A DNA stretch of 64,000 nucleotides. Origin: Acanthochlamys bracteata (lineage: Eukaryota > Streptophyta > Magnoliopsida > Pandanales > Velloziaceae). The notes beneath the pieces were generated by a model that searched no databases, was not told where the DNA came from, and was given only the letters and a program-made list of their open reading frames with translations. Positions 1 to 12,754 of this stretch are shown in pieces (position 1 is the stretch's first letter; the number at the start of each line of letters is the position of its first letter). The position numbers and the translations under genes are program-made. The stretch is taken from positions 2,064,145 to 2,128,144 of the forward strand of contig CM034134.1 in assembly GCA_019914995.1 (NCBI GenBank). The letters run 5' to 3'.

Positions 1-739
1 GATCAATTACTTTATGGTCTACATTACCATAGGATGAGTATTATTTTTTGTTGCCTATATATTCTTCGGACTGCATGACCGTAATGTTGTTGCTTGCAAG
101 TTCGTTGGGTTTCTACACCGCAGGACCGTGTGTTACATTGGTTACGATCCCAGTAGTTGTAGGGGATAACACTAGGAAGACCAGAGGGCAACAGGTACGG
201 CACTCGGTGATGGGCGGGAAGGATAGTGCGCAGGCACAAAGATGGGCATGGCCGTGCATTCAGGAGGAGTAAAGGAGAAAAGAAAAACATAAAGGAAAAA
301 TAGAATAGGAAAATGAAACAAAATAAGTTAGATTTACTCTAGTAGCAATGGGTTCAGCCAAGTGGTCCAACTTAGATTAAGACTAGGATTCAATTAGATG
401 ACGTGGATCAAGTCACACTCGCATGTTAAGTTTGTCTTAGGCTAGCACACAAGCCTAGTCCTACTAATCATCTCGGCAACTGGGTATAACTAGCCCACAC
501 AGTAGTAGGTTTAATAGTAAAACTTTTGCTTGTCAAACTTACCTCTAATAGAAATTCAAGCTATTAAAATCTACCCTTCTCTTACGAAACATGAAAACAT
601 TTAGTTCTGGAAAATCGATTTTCGACTAACTAATATTTTTCACGTCTGAATCATAAATGCTTTTAGGTGGGTATAGTGAAAAACCATTTTTAATGCAAAT
701 AGTATATTAGTTTGAAGCTATGGTACTTAAGGCCTTAGA
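1..739. other. Intergenic stretch, no gene seen
   Basis: Short open frames here resemble no known protein. Bases about 345-540 are similar, in inverted orientation, to bases about 24365-24545: both carry a block reading roughly CTAGCCCACA, preceded by a GGTATAACTAG-like word and followed by AAAACTTTTGCTTGTC. This makes the block a dispersed repeat of unknown family. Bases 732-739 (GCCTTAGA) are the left target-site duplication of the next element. Confidence 0.5.
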
Positions 740-1264
740 CAAGGTTGTCAAAATCGGGATCTTCAGTAGGATTGTTTCGCTTGAGTATGATCGTAAAATC
801 GGGATCTTAAAATAAGATCGTAAGATTTTACATACCGATAAATTTTATAAAATTTTTTTTCAATACCACTAAAAATCTTTTATAAAAGTTTTTCTAATAT
901 TTTTTCTAAAAAAATTTTAGTACATTTAAAAAATTTTAAATTTCTTTTAAATTTCATAAAAAATTACTCTATAGTTTATAGAAAATTTCTCAAAATAATA
1001 TTTTTTCATAAAACCTTCAAAATTTTATAGAAAACACTCTAAAATTTTATAAAAAAACTCTTTCAAATATAGTTACTTATAAAACATTTTTCAAATATAA
1101 AATCGTATAAGATCGTAAAAAGATCGGGATCTTACCGATTTTAAGATTTAAATCGGGATTTAGGTGGGATTTTACTCAAAAAAAATTTTACTTGAGATTG
1201 GGATCATTTAGGTGAAGTAAAATCATAAGATTTTAAGATTTAAATTGGGATTTTGATAACCTTG
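740..1264. mobile_element. hAT-type MITE (525 bp)
   Basis: The ends are inverted repeats: the left reads CAAGGTTGTCAAAATCGGGA and the right, reverse-complemented, reads CAAGGTTATCAAAATCCCAA. A perfect 8-bp target-site duplication, GCCTTAGA, lies at 732-739 and 1265-1272, as expected for the hAT superfamily. The interior is AT-rich, repeats the words AAATCGGGATCTT and AAGATCGTAA, and has no coding capacity, so the element is non-autonomous. The duplication makes the boundaries firm; superfamily assignment rests on TSD length and TIR style. Confidence 0.88.
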
Positions 1265-1272
1265 GCCTTAGA

Positions 1273-2586
1273 TAACTGACCTAAACATAATAGAGGTGGG
1301 TGAGTTGAAAAGATTTGTTATTCTTAAAGAGATTGTTGACATCAAGGAAGGTCCTTCCATCAAACATGTATTAAATTCCCCAACTTCTCATTCTCCAAAG
1401 AAAAAGTCTTCTACTGCTTCACAATCCATTATCTTTCTTTGTGTTGCTACTTGCTCTTTCTTAGCAACTCCCCCAAATGTTAGCAATGTTTCATGATTAG
1501 AAACAAATTGAAGAAAAGCAAGGAGTCATGATCCTAATAGTATTGCTTTCTAAATGTTTCACAAGGGAAAGAACAAGGAGGTAGGTAGTAGTCAAATCTG
1601 ACAGTTCTAAATGTTTCAGTGCTTCTGCCTCTGTGTGCATTTTGATCATGGCCCTGAGTTGTTCTACTTCAATAGTTACATGATTCCAACGGTATGGAGA
1701 GTGGTGACGGATTACTACCTACAAGCAAGTATTTGATTCTGCTAGTTATGTTGAAGAAGAAATCTGCTGTTGAGTTGTCATTACCAAAATGTCGAAGTAA
1801 GCAACTTTAAGTGGATCAGACTCGCGATTTTGAAAATAAGTTCCAAATTTTTGCTTCAAGTATACTAGACTCACCTCACATTAATGGAACGTTGAACAAA
1901 TCAAGTCCGATTTCTGAAAGTAAGTTCCAAGTTTGTACTTCCAAGTGAATCAAACTTGCGAAGCCCTAAAGCTTATATCTAACCCCTACTACGAAATTCC
2001 CCTCTTCTCTTGTAGAAGTATACGTGAAAGTCTAATGGAATTGAAAGGGACAACAAGTGATTAAGACATTTGCCTCATTGAAGATTCACAGAGAATCTCA
2101 CGAGCGTTAACTAGTATCATGGCAACAATCCTCCGAAAATGACAGAGGAATTGAAGTATCATAGAATGCAACTAGCTCTTTTCCTTGCAGTTTAAACACT
2201 TTAGTTGTTGCAGACTAATCTCCACAAACATCTACTGATCACTCTGAAGCCATTACATTGTAACTCAAAGAAACACCAAAAGATGGTGATGCAATGTCTT
2301 CCTCGCGCTGAGCTCTTCTCAGAGTTGTTCAAGATGTAGTATGATGCAAAGCATTGTTACTGAAGCTAAGCACACAATCTCAGAATCACCTACAGCAATC
2401 TTGGATTCTAGTGCCGTACTTGATCCTAGAATTGGCAAGAATGATGTCCGAAAGCCTCAACTTCGTCGCTAATAGCGGAGGCATCTTGAACTGAAAAGGA
2501 AAGAACGATTATCACCCACTAGCATACTTTAAACATTGAAAGGAAATGGCAAGAATGAACTTCGACCACACTTATAAGTAGTAAAC
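1273..2586. other. Intergenic stretch, nothing recognised
   Basis: No convincing gene. A 66-codon frame at 1296-1496 is serine/lysine-rich and resembles nothing I know. Two copies of a roughly 90-bp stretch around 1800-1960 share the words AAGTTCCAA and AGTCCGA/AGTGGATCA-like phrases, suggesting a small local duplication. Confidence 0.4.
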
Positions 2587-2918
2587 TGTTACGTTATGGG
2601 CCATCCAGCTCCTACTAAGGCCGACAGTAGTATAACTTGTATCTAGCATAGTTTAAGAGAAAGGAGAACTTGAGTTTCATTAGGAGATTAGAGTTAAGTG
2701 TTCAGCTTTATATTGAAGTACTAACTTTAGTAGAGTTGTAGTAGAGCTAACACCTTATTCACAAGAGAACAACTCTAGCTATAAATAAGAGTGCTTATAT
2801 TTATTAAAGAGTATGGAAGAAGAAGAATTAGTTATTTCATTCTACTTTTATCTTTAGTTCTTTAATTCTATTTGGCATTAAAATAATTTGCCGATTCGTC
2901 TAATCATGAATCGTATCA
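2587..2918 (+). repeat. 5' LTR of the old retroelement
   Basis: It starts TGTTACGTTATGGGCC and ends GAATCGTATCA. A TATAAATAAGAG stretch in its second half could be the LTR promoter TATA region. The partner copy is at 12755-13078. The primer-binding-site-like TGGTTTCAGAGC begins two bases after the LTR end, which fixes the orientation as plus. Confidence 0.75.
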
Positions 2919-3571
2919 ATTGGTTTCAGAGCGGTCGATTCTATGGTGGATTCGACTTCTGTTGAAGCGTATTGTGGCCTGCTATGGAATGCCAACTTAT
3001 GGTAGATTTTTAGAGATCAGTCATGAGAGCTAGTTACTGATGGTTTCTACCAAACTTTTCGGCAACAATAACTTCTGAGAAATCGTGCCAATAACAACTA
3101 AGAAACCAAAATCTCCGACACAATAATCATCTACCCGAAGAGCATTTACAACGCCACTATCATCCATACCCACCTCCTCCTTAACACTACCAGTGGCCAG
3201 TACCATCGCTGCTTTACGTACACCACCACAATGTCATGATTCTCCTCATCGTAACAGTAACCCTACCTACCCTAATATTTTATATTATGATCCTCCTTAT
3301 TATAACACTAGTCCTACATATCCCAATAATTCATCACCAATACAATAGCACCCCAATATCCCTACAATGGTGCCTTATTATCCTATAGTTGCACCTACAA
3401 CCTATCAAACAGCAACACTTACGAGCTATCAAACAAAAGAAACCATACTTATCCTATTAACCTCACAACAACATTTTATTATCCTCATAATTTTAGTACT
3501 TATCCTATCCTACAAATTATTACCCCCTAGGGCATATTCCTTGAGCGCCCCACCTATGTGATCCTCCACAT

Positions 3572-4083
3572 TAGAGGTGCAAATATAGACGGACAGAGCC
3601 ACATAAAGCGATCGGGCTGGGCTGTCCCGACCTGTCTTTTACTCTTGGGCAAGACTGGGCCAGCCCGGGTGCATTTTACTTGACCTATCCCGGCACATTT
3701 ATCCATTTTTTTAATATTATATAATAAATAAATAATAAATTATAAAATAATTTTTAAAAAATATTATTATGATAAAAGTAAATAATAAATATTTTTTATT
3801 ATTAAAAAATATTTTTTTATCACATATTGATATGGTCAACTATCAAATATTGACCAAGTCAATGATTCAAGATTGATCGGTCAATGTTGACCAGATCAAT
3901 ATGTACAGTGCTGGATGGGCGGAACGCCTAGCGGGCCGACGTTGTCGGTCTAATACTGCCCTACTGGATCGGATCGGGTGGCCCAATTCTGTCACTATTA
4001 ATGGGCTGGGCGAGCCAAACATACGAGCCGCTTCACCGATCCTCGAGCTGGCCTATTTAGCTCGGTCCATATTTGCACCTATA
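3572..4083. mobile_element. hAT-type MITE with GC-rich ends (512 bp)
   Basis: The left end is TAGAGGTGCAAATAT; the right end reverse-complemented is TATAGGTGCAAATAT. Flanking 8-bp duplications are CTCCACAT (3564-3571) and CTCCACAA (4084-4091), seven of eight matching. The arms inside the ends are rich in GGGC/GGCC words, and the centre carries TTGACC/GGTCAA words in an AT-rich setting. An open frame crossing 3901-4215 is an artefact of this repeat. It shares its end type and internal TTGACC words with the element at 20385-20826. Confidence 0.82.
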
Positions 4084-4899
4084 CTCCACAACCCACTTTG
4101 GTCATCGATTCGATTCCCCTCTATACAAAGCCATTGCCACAACCTAAATTCGACAACCTTTTCAACTAACCCATCTCCCACTAGCAAACGCATTACCATA
4201 CGTAATCACCATTAAACCTACAATCTCCTGATCACAACAAATCATTGAACAAACAAATCTTACTAAACCCATAGTTGTAAAAACCGAACCAGACGTTGAC
4301 CCGGAATATCATCTAGGTCACGGGTTGACCCGCCGTGTCAAACAGCACCTGATCCTATTGAGTACTGACTACACCACTGAGGCCACTCTAGTCTGTCAAA
4401 ACTCTAAAGATCAGCACAAGTAGCATTATTGAGCACATAGCAAAAACTCTTTATCAAAAAGACAAACATATCAACATCTAGTTTTCAAATTGCAACTTAA
4501 TTATGAATGTTGCATAAACTTGGAACTTCTAGCTTCAACATAATACAGTTAATACCAACTGAAAAGCAAAAAATTCATCATTTCATCATTAACATCCAAA
4601 CAGCATTAGCCTCTCAATTTCTAAGTTCTAACAACATTCAAAACTTTGCAGTTTTATTGAGAGATATAAATTATTCTTTAAAGCTTCAGCTGTGCATGAG
4701 AGTAAATGAAACACCTTCAATTCAAGGCTTCAACTCTGTCAGACAGTTAGCAATCCCCCACTGCTATCTGTGCAATGTTATAACATGCAAGAAACATTAA
4801 TCAGTCATCAAGAGTTTGTAAAGGAATGGAAGCTATAGAAATCTAGTTTGTAAAAGAAAAATTAACTATGTTGTAACATGCAGGAAACAAAGGAATGAA

Positions 4900-6720
4900 G
4901 GATTTGTTTCACTTCTGTTCTGTAAAAAAAAAAATCAATTCTTTTTTGTTGCTAGCAATTCAATGCTGTAGTAGTGCTTATACTATATAAAAGATATTTC
5001 ACATACAAAGAAAACCTATGCTGGGTCTGGCAAGTAGAACAAAGCATACAAGTGCCATACTAGTGCAAGAAATTTCTACATTCCAATTTTTGTTTTTGTT
5101 TTCTGTTTGGCAGTAAGAAAAAATACTGCACATACAAGTGCCATACTAGTGTTTAATACTAAATAAAAAATAATACAGAAAGTTCTATACTGGGCCAGAC
5201 AGCAAGAGAAAATATTACACATACAAGAATGACATACTAGTGCTATGTTGGTAAGCCAATAAGGCTATAAGCCATTGCCTAGCAAACCAGTAAGCCACTA
5301 TCCAGCAAGAAAAAAACCTTATACTGGCAGCAAGAAAAAAATTTCAGTCTACCAAACTAGTGCTTATACTACATAAAAAATATTCAGAAATCCCTAACCT
5401 ATGCTGGCAGTAAGAAAACATTCCACATACAACTATACAAGACTGCTATGATGCTACACCATATCAAAAGAATCATAGAAACCTTATGCTAACAGCAAGA
5501 AAAAAATATAAATTTGCCTATCAAGGCTTGGCAGGTACATATCACACACAGAAACAGAATATGTGTCTCCATTAAAATCACTCACTCTAGTCTCTACACT
5601 TAAGTCTTTAAGTGCTGTAAATAACTAAATATTATGCTCCCAAATCTATTTTGGCAGCAACCAAGTAAGAAAAAAACCTATAATAAACCAGTAAACCATA
5701 CTGGCCAGTAACAAAAAAAGCCAAATAAACCAGCAAACTAGTAAGCCATACTGCCAAGCAAGAAAAAAAATACACAACAAACCAGTAAGCCACTGCCTAG
5801 TAAGATAAAAACATATATTGGCAGCAAGAAAAAAAATTCCAGTTTGCCAAACTGGTGCTTATACTGCATAAGAAAATCCAGAAAGCCTTAACCTATGCTG
5901 ACAGTAAGAAAAAAAATCACAACAAACCACTTAGCCATTGCCCAGCAAAAAAAAAAATTTTAGTTTGCCAAACTAGTGCTTATAGTGCATAAAAAAATCC
6001 AGATAGCCCTAATCTATGCTGGCAGCAAGAAAAAAATCACAAAAGACCACTAAGCCACTACCCAGCAAGAACAAAACCCTATGCTGGCAAAAAAGAAAAA
6101 ATTCCAGTTTGCCAAACTGGTGCTTATACTGCATAAAAAAATCCAGAAAGCCCTAACCTATGCTGGCAGTAAGAAAAAAAATCCGAACAAACCACTAAGC
6201 CACTGCCTAGCAAGAAAAAAACCCTATGCTGGCAGCAAGAAAAAAAATCCGAACAAACCACTATGCCACTGCCGAGCAAGAAAAAAACCCTATGCTGGCA
6301 GCAAGAAAAAAAATCCGAACAAACCACTAAGCCACTGTCCAGCAAGAAAAAAACCCTATGCTAGCAAAGAAGAAAAAATTCGATCACTTATATCGGTGCT
6401 TATATCGCATACAAAAATCCGTAAAGCCCTAACTTATGCTTTGCAAAGAAGAAAAAAAAACAACAAACCACCGACCCACTACCCAAAGAAAAAAAACCCT
6501 ATCTTTGTCGGGCAAAGAAGAAAAAATTTCATCTACAAACTGATGCTTATAATAAATAAAAAAAATTCAGAATGCCCTAACCTATGCTGGCAATAAGAAA
6601 AAATATTCTAAAACAAACCACTAAGCCACTGCCCAATAAGAAAATTCCCAACAAACAAGCCAACAAACTAGTAGATCAATAGCAAACAGAATACAGAACA
6701 AAACTTAGCTCCTAGAAAAT
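4900..6720. repeat. A-rich repeat zone with 66-bp tandem units
   Basis: The words TATGCTGGCAGCAAGAAAAA and CCACTAAGCCACTGCC recur dozens of times. The best-preserved block has units starting at 6162, 6228, 6294 and 6360, giving a period of exactly 66 bp. Because 66 is a multiple of three, the block leaves a long artificial open frame on each strand (plus 6081-6596, minus 6345-6124) encoding 22-residue repeats; I do not regard these as genes. A similar zone with TACTGGCTGGCCAGCAAG-type units lies at the same relative place in the second hAT copy (50300-51250). Confidence 0.85.
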
Positions 6721-6899
6721 AGAAATAATAGCAAACAGAATTATCTTACATACCATGAGGCAGTCCCTCTTCATTATCTTCTTCATCTTTATCATCCACA
6801 TCAAGATCATCAAGGTTCAGTTCAATATCTACAAAATAATTACATTTCAAAAGTTAGAATCTAAAATAAAATTTAACATTATTAATGAAAATAAAAGGA

Positions 6900-9272
6900 A
6901 AAACAACTACCATCAGCGGGTTTCTCTTGAATTGACCATTCTTCCAAATTGTTTCTAAAAATCTTCTAACTCTTCATTAGTTAAAAGTGGAGGTTCTTCC
7001 ATAGTTGTCCAATCAATATTGCCACCAAATTCTTCAACATCTATAGGGTTTCGACCCTTGAAATAATTCCTAATTTGCATTTATGATTCATTAAAAAAAC
7101 ATTTAAAAATATAAAGTTATAAACAATAAAAACAATGAAAGATATAGAATAAATATTACCTCTATCTCAATCTCAAGTTACAATGAACATACACAAGATT
7201 GTTAAGCCGTTGATGCTCCAATCTATTTCTTTTTTGGAGTGAATATGCTCCAGTTTCTCTCACAACCTGAGGAGCTGCATGTTTGGCTTAACACACGAAT
7301 AGCCAAGTTTTGAAGATGCTTAGCACTGTTTCCATATGATAACCACCATTCGTCTACAAGAATATAAAAGTTTTAGAAAACAAAAATAATATACAAATTA
7401 AGTAACTATACAATTAATAATTAAGACTACTGGAGCCATTCGTTGACGATTAGCTATGGCAGAAATACGTCCAAAGTCTCCTTCGGCATTTCTAAAGAGC
7501 TTTAACTCACCAATCAACTTACTGATTAACTCAAAATCTCCATGAGCATACTTTTCTATAACATCTAGAATCCCCGAAGTAGTGGAACAATTTTTGTCAT
7601 AGGCAGAGCTATCATATTGATACTGAGGATTGAGCCAATAACCAGCTGCATATAAAATCCGACTTAACTGATGATCCCATCTATTACTAATAATATTCAA
7701 ATATGGTGCAACTCTTTCCTTATTCTCTTGAATCTATTCAATATTTCAGCTTTGGCACTGTGAATAGCCTCATACAAATACCCCATGCAAGGCCTATCAT
7801 CACTATCAGCAATGCGAAGAACACAAACTAAAGGAGCAGTTAGATTCACAATAATTGCACATTCTATCCAAAATGAAGGAGTTAGAACATCATCCACACC
7901 TTTACTCTCCCTAGCATACACTGAAGTTGTCCATTCTTTAGATGTAACCATAGCTCTCAAACTATCTTTATGAGTCAATATATTTTGTAAAGCAACAAAA
8001 TTTGAAGCAAAGCGAGTCGGTGCTGGCCTAAGTATTTCTCTTCCGCATGTAAACTTTCTCATCAAATGTAAAGGAAAGAAGTGGTTGTAAATATACTTTG
8101 TAATCCTAGATGCATGAGTCACCAAATTGCTAACTTCATCTAACTTGCCAAAATCATGAAATATTAAATTAATACAATGTGCAGCACAAGGAGACTAAAA
8201 TAAATCTCTAAACTCTTGCTCCAATAGTCTACGAGCAGAACATAGTTAGATGCATTATCAGTAACAAATTGAACCACATTTTTAGCACCAACATATGGGA
8301 CAACTTCTCTAAACAGCTTGTATAATATCTCAATAGTTTTTGAGGCATCAGATGCATCTACAGATTTGAAAAAGATAATACCTTTCGGACAATAAACTAA
8401 AAAGTTGATAATAGTTCTTCTATTTTGATTTGACCATCCATCAGCCATGATAGTGCATCCCGTCCTCTTCCATACATCACGATAACTCTCAACATAGAGC
8501 CTCGTCTCCTCAACATTCTTTTTCAACAAAAAATTTCTAAAGGTGTGATAACGGGGAGCTTTGTAACCTGCACTCATACTGGCAATAGCATCTACCATAG
8601 ATTGAAAATACATATAGTTAACGGCATTAAAAGATATGCATGCATCAATCATCCATTTCGATATGGCAATCGCACATCTTTCCATAGCCTCTATATTTTG
8701 CAATACACTCTTCAAAGTGGGTTGTGCATTGGGAGTGGTTCTCGGCATAAAATAAGAATGTATAGGCATTACCTCTTTTTCTTTTGCATGCATTTCTCTT
8801 CTTAAATGACCCTCTCCAGTTTCTGTTGATGTGCCTTGATCTCGTAGCACATCTCCACCCTCGCTGAATGTGTTATAAGCTTGCACTTCATATTCCTTGT
8901 GGCGTTCGCTAAATGGATTTTGTTCGTCGAGCATTTCTTGATGTCTTCACTTTTTGGAAGCGAAGTCATAATGTGTAACTTCATCTGGTAGCGAACATCA
9001 GCAAGAACATTCTTGCAAGCGCCAACATCCCCTTTAACTCCGGCTAAATATTGTTTGAATCGGTTAATGCCACCTCCAGCAAATGCTCTTGAAAAATAGC
9101 TACATATTAATTGTTTTTTCTTCTTATCACTACTGCCAATTTCACCCTGTCTACAATGATTCCATGCAGGATCGCTTTTTCCTCTTGAAGAAGAAGTTTG
9201 AGTTGCTGGAATTGTTGAAGACTGTGTGGCAGATTCTGAAGATGGATTAGAACCAACACCAATGTATAGCAT
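6900..9272 (-). pseudogene. hAT transposase pseudogene (BED finger, DUF659, hAT C-terminal)
   Basis: In life this would be a nuclear DNA-binding transposase that cuts the ends of its family. The start ATG at 9272 matches the start of the related copy (MLYIGVGSNPSSES versus MSGIGSNPSNPSTES). The order on the minus strand is: BED-type finger (about 9150-9010), DUF659 domain (about 8760-8240, with MADGWSNQNR and a VTDNASNYV-like catalytic stretch), the SPCAAHCINL motif (about 8190), the middle domain (8125-7700), the C-terminal hAT dimerisation region (about 7370-7210, ending SSGCERNWSIF) and an acidic tail near 7030. The frame changes near 8975, 8195 and 7745, with additional stops, so it cannot make a full protein. 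In the BED finger the second Cys and the His of the related copy are replaced by Phe and Tyr (CSYF, FKQY), so the finger would not bind zinc normally. Confidence 0.88.
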
Positions 9273-9279
9273 TTAGCAA

Positions 9280-9780
9280 AGAGCTAAAATTGCAAACTGA
9301 TGGACGGGTGTAGTGTGCAGACGGACAGTGTGCAGAGCGAACGGAGAGACGAATCAACCGTCGGATAATGAGAGAGTGGTGAAAGTAGACAGACTAAAGA
9401 AGGAAAATATAGCCGGAATGTGTAGCCGGAGAGTAGAGAGCCGGAGCACAGGGGAGAGTGTTGAACAGCGGCGAGCATAGGCGAAAAGCAGAACCAGAGA
9501 GCATGGAGTGAATAGCAATATTCAAGAGTATAGAGCCGAGAGTATAATAGAGAGCCGAAGAGGGGAGCTTGTCGGAGAGCGGCAGCGAGTTTGTCGGAGA
9601 TGGGAGATCGAAGAGAATGAAATAGAATTTAGGGATTTAGAGTGAGCTGGTGCAGGCAGCTCGACTCGATCAATCGAGACTGGAGAGAAATGAATAGAAA
9701 TAAGCTATTAAGAATTTAAGATTAGGAATAAAGTTAGAGTTTTTATTTAGATTGGGATGATTAGTTAGGTTTTTTTGAAA
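9280..9780 (-). promoter_or_regulatory. Leader/promoter region of hAT copy 1
   Basis: Between the transposase start and the terminal region lies a purine-rich plus strand (GAGAGCCGGAG, GGAGAGTGGT-type words), which is CT-rich on the coding strand as is common for plant 5' leaders. The equivalent stretch in copy 2 is 53970-54330. No clear TATA box was found. Inferred from position only. Confidence 0.35.
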
Positions 9781-9976
9781 TTTTTTTTTAAATATCGCAA
9801 CGGTTCAACCCGTCCGTTGAACGGATCCGAACGGGTCAGAACGGATCATAGCGAGTCAGAGCAGGTCAGATACATGATCGATCTGTTTACAGATTTGGAC
9901 GAAATTTTTGTCCGAATTGACAGTTTTCGGATCGACCCGGATGGGTGAATCCGAATCTGTCAACTATGACTAAACC

Positions 9977-12754
9977 TAGGACCAAACTCAAATGTAAACC
10001 AAAACCCACGAACAGCTACCACTATGCTAGTATTTACCCTTCAGCCATCTTCACAAAATACCCTTCCTACCACCTCAAATTTCCCTTAAACCGCATGCTG
10101 CTGCCTTCCTTGCTACACTACTCTGAACTTCGATGAATTCGAACTTTCGCCATCTCCGGCATCACCGCCGTCACCAACAGCCGATTCCCTCACCACTTTC
10201 TCCGTGCCGTCTCTTACATCACCACCACTTCAGGAGCTCCTGAACACGAAATCCCAAAACCGACATCACCGCCATCACCAGCCAAACAAAAAGGTTTCCA
10301 AATTGTGGAACCGAAAATCTTCGGGGGAATTTGTGGAGCCTTTCGGCGAGATAATGACAGTACGGGCAAACTCAAGGATTCCTGGCAACAGAAGGAGAAT
10401 GAATTTTGGAAGATTTTTCCTACGAAATCTGAGTTCGTGCGTCTGGAATCAGTCTCGGCTCTGGCAATACCATCAAGCTCCACCCACCGCACGACGATCT
10501 CAATCTTTTATTTCCGAACATGTTATTTGGTACTGCTGCTAAAGGCTCGAATGTTTTTCCGGCGTGCAAGGAAGATTTCAGGCGAATTAAACCACGGCTC
10601 CTCGATCGGATAAATTCAGCCCCCCATAGTGAACGACGGCAGCATCCCCATTCTCAAAAGGTCATGGAGAACAAATTTGTTGTTGCTTCTTGACGTCATG
10701 TGCATCGACTGTGACATGTGCTCTGCAGAAGGAGGCTACGAGTAAGGAATAGGGTAAGCCTAGTGTGTGGCAGCGACATGAACTAATTGAAGGAAGTGGA
10801 AAGGAATTTTTTCAAAGAAGCTAATGCACGTGTTCATCGAGCTAGAGGCTGCTTCGATCTACTCCTTATTTATCCTGACTTTCAGAAGAAACTATCAAAA
10901 TTGCACATTTCTTGCTCGCGATACTACGCTCTGGCAGCCTGCTCGTCTTCGATCAATCCCGGAGGCCAGCTTGATGTGGCATCTCAACTCATTATGCAGC
11001 TTTTGAGGAAGACACAGAGGAAGGATATACTGACATCTCTAGAGAAGAATCGGATAGCTTTGATGCTTATGAGCCATAGACATGAGTTTCATGAAAACAT
11101 TGGCATCAACAGGCCACTTTGGATGCATGCATTCTGGTTTCCTCATAAACTCGTTCTTGTGGAATATTTTGTTCCTACAATTCTGACCATGCTTGTTGGC
11201 ATGAAGTTGTAACATGTGGATGCCCAGTTAGTTCTTGAGATGGTTGGAGCTTCCAGTCCGCTTGCAGGTGCTCAACTGAAACCAACAGATGAGCTCTACT
11301 GGTTCCTGCATTGGTCCTCTGGCTTCGCGATACTTTCTGATAGACATCCATATAGCATGGGAGGAAACCGTGCCCATTCAAATCCAACTGCTTCAGTCTA
11401 CAATCTCATGAGCAACACCGAGCACTGGATTGCAGCAAGAACAAAAGCTTCAGAACCCTCCATAACAGTAACAGGTGAGCTCAGAATTATGAATTGGGTC
11501 AATGATGAAATGATTTTATGGATTCTCTTTCCTCGTTGGAAAGCTTTCGGGTGTTTTATGACCCTCATAATAGTGGTGAGATCTTTCTTGTAAGAGCTAT
11601 TGGTAGTAAATGTGATGCCAACTGCATTAGTGTCAAGTGTCCAAAGTTGTTAACTATGTGATTTGGTACGAGTGGGCCTATTGTACTTCAGATCTCAAAC
11701 AAGGCGCGGCAATCTGCTCCATATGCTTTCTTCCTTGATGGTGAGCTGTATTTCGTTGCAATTCAAAGGGAAAGCAATGATAGAGATAGCATGCCCATAG
11801 CAATGTCTGCTCTACCACTAGGTTAAAGAAAGAAGGTCCTACAGCTTCTGTGCCTACTACATCTAATGCTATGTTAAACAGTAAGTGGGGTATCCTCGGG
11901 AAAGCTTGCCGTCTTGATAGGCCATGCATGGTAGATGACACCCATATCAGTAGATATGCCAGCCTCTTAGACAATGAGGGTGTCCATAGGTGTGTTGTCT
12001 CTAGTATCACAGTCAAGGTGCTAGTATGTAAGGTTTTGACTGTCAGGTGGGCATTGCCCGAGTATTTAGTCATTAGCAAGATCCTATCACGTGATGAGAG
12101 CATGGTTAACATTCTACAAGAAGGCTGCAAGGTACTTCTTTACATGGATCTTCTAGAATTGCATGAAAAATGTGAGCATAGCTTCGAGGAAATTGAAGGG
12201 GATTTTGGCCAACCTCAGATCGTAATATATTACTCCTCTTCTTAAGGCTTTCGTCCAGATTGGTACCAAGGAGGCTTTAGGTGTAAAGAAGATCTTTTTA
12301 TACCCTTCTTAGAGACCAGAGGACTCGACACTCAACCAACCTGTTGCAGCAACATCATGCTCTTATTGTCCATCCTCGGCTTGAGCCTTTGCCAGGTTGG
12401 AACTATTTTGTTTTGATCCTACTATATGGTGCAGTATCTATGTTAGCAGCATTTCTTCACAAGTTGCAGCTGTACTTCTCCAAGATGTATTTTTCAGCAC
12501 TAGCCACGTCGAAAGGGTGATATTAGTCTAAAGGTCACAAATGCTGTCCTGTTCGCATGCTTCTCAATTTACCCTAGCTGCTCTGATGCAAGATTATGTG
12601 GACCAAAGGACTGGACAAAAGGGTTATGTGGACCAAAGGACTGGTCATTGGAGGGACTGTTCATCACCATTGCAGATTGGTTCTATCGGTTTGGTCTAAG
12701 AAGCAACAATTTTCTTCAACCATAAGGACAAGGTTGATTTCATGTGAGGTGGAA
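9977..12754 (+). other. Host-gene-like sequence inside the LTR element, unrecognised
   Basis: This stretch has more balanced base composition than its surroundings and several plus-strand open frames that look like former coding sequence: 10305-10613, 10787-11212 and 11216-11593 (the last two share one frame and are separated by a single stop), then about 11850-12245. They contain non-repetitive phrases such as QLIMQLLRKTQRKDI and PLAGAQLKPTDELYWF, unlike gag or pol. It starts with a Pro/Thr/His-rich plant-like leader (about 10000-10300). I do not recognise the gene. It may be a cDNA fragment captured by the retroelement, or a broken host gene between two unrelated LTRs. Multiple frames and stops mean it is not a working gene. 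Confidence 0.45.

Larger units (their letters stand above)
4270..9968 (-). mobile_element. hAT transposon, copy 1 (5.7 kb, decayed)
   Basis: It is bounded by a perfect 8-bp target-site duplication ACTAAACC (4262-4269 and 9969-9976). The terminal inverted repeat begins CATAGTTG on both ends, and both subterminal zones carry GACCCG/CGGGTC words. The minus strand carries a BED-finger/DUF659/hAT-dimerisation transposase (about 9272 to 6900), now broken. Between the transposase's 3' end and the left terminus is about 2 kb of repetitive A-rich sequence (4900-6700). It belongs to the same family as the copy at 49238-54610: same ends, same protein, same kind of repeat downstream. It sits within the old LTR retroelement. 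Confidence 0.92.

Noticed and set aside
6162-6425. CRISPR-like regular array
   Set aside because: The units are contiguous tandem repeats without unique spacers, inside a plant hAT element.
6081-6596. 171-codon plus-strand frame with 22-residue repeats (and its minus-strand mirror at 6345-6124)
   Set aside because: It is a reading of the 66-bp tandem repeat; 66 is divisible by three, so the frame stays open by arithmetic.
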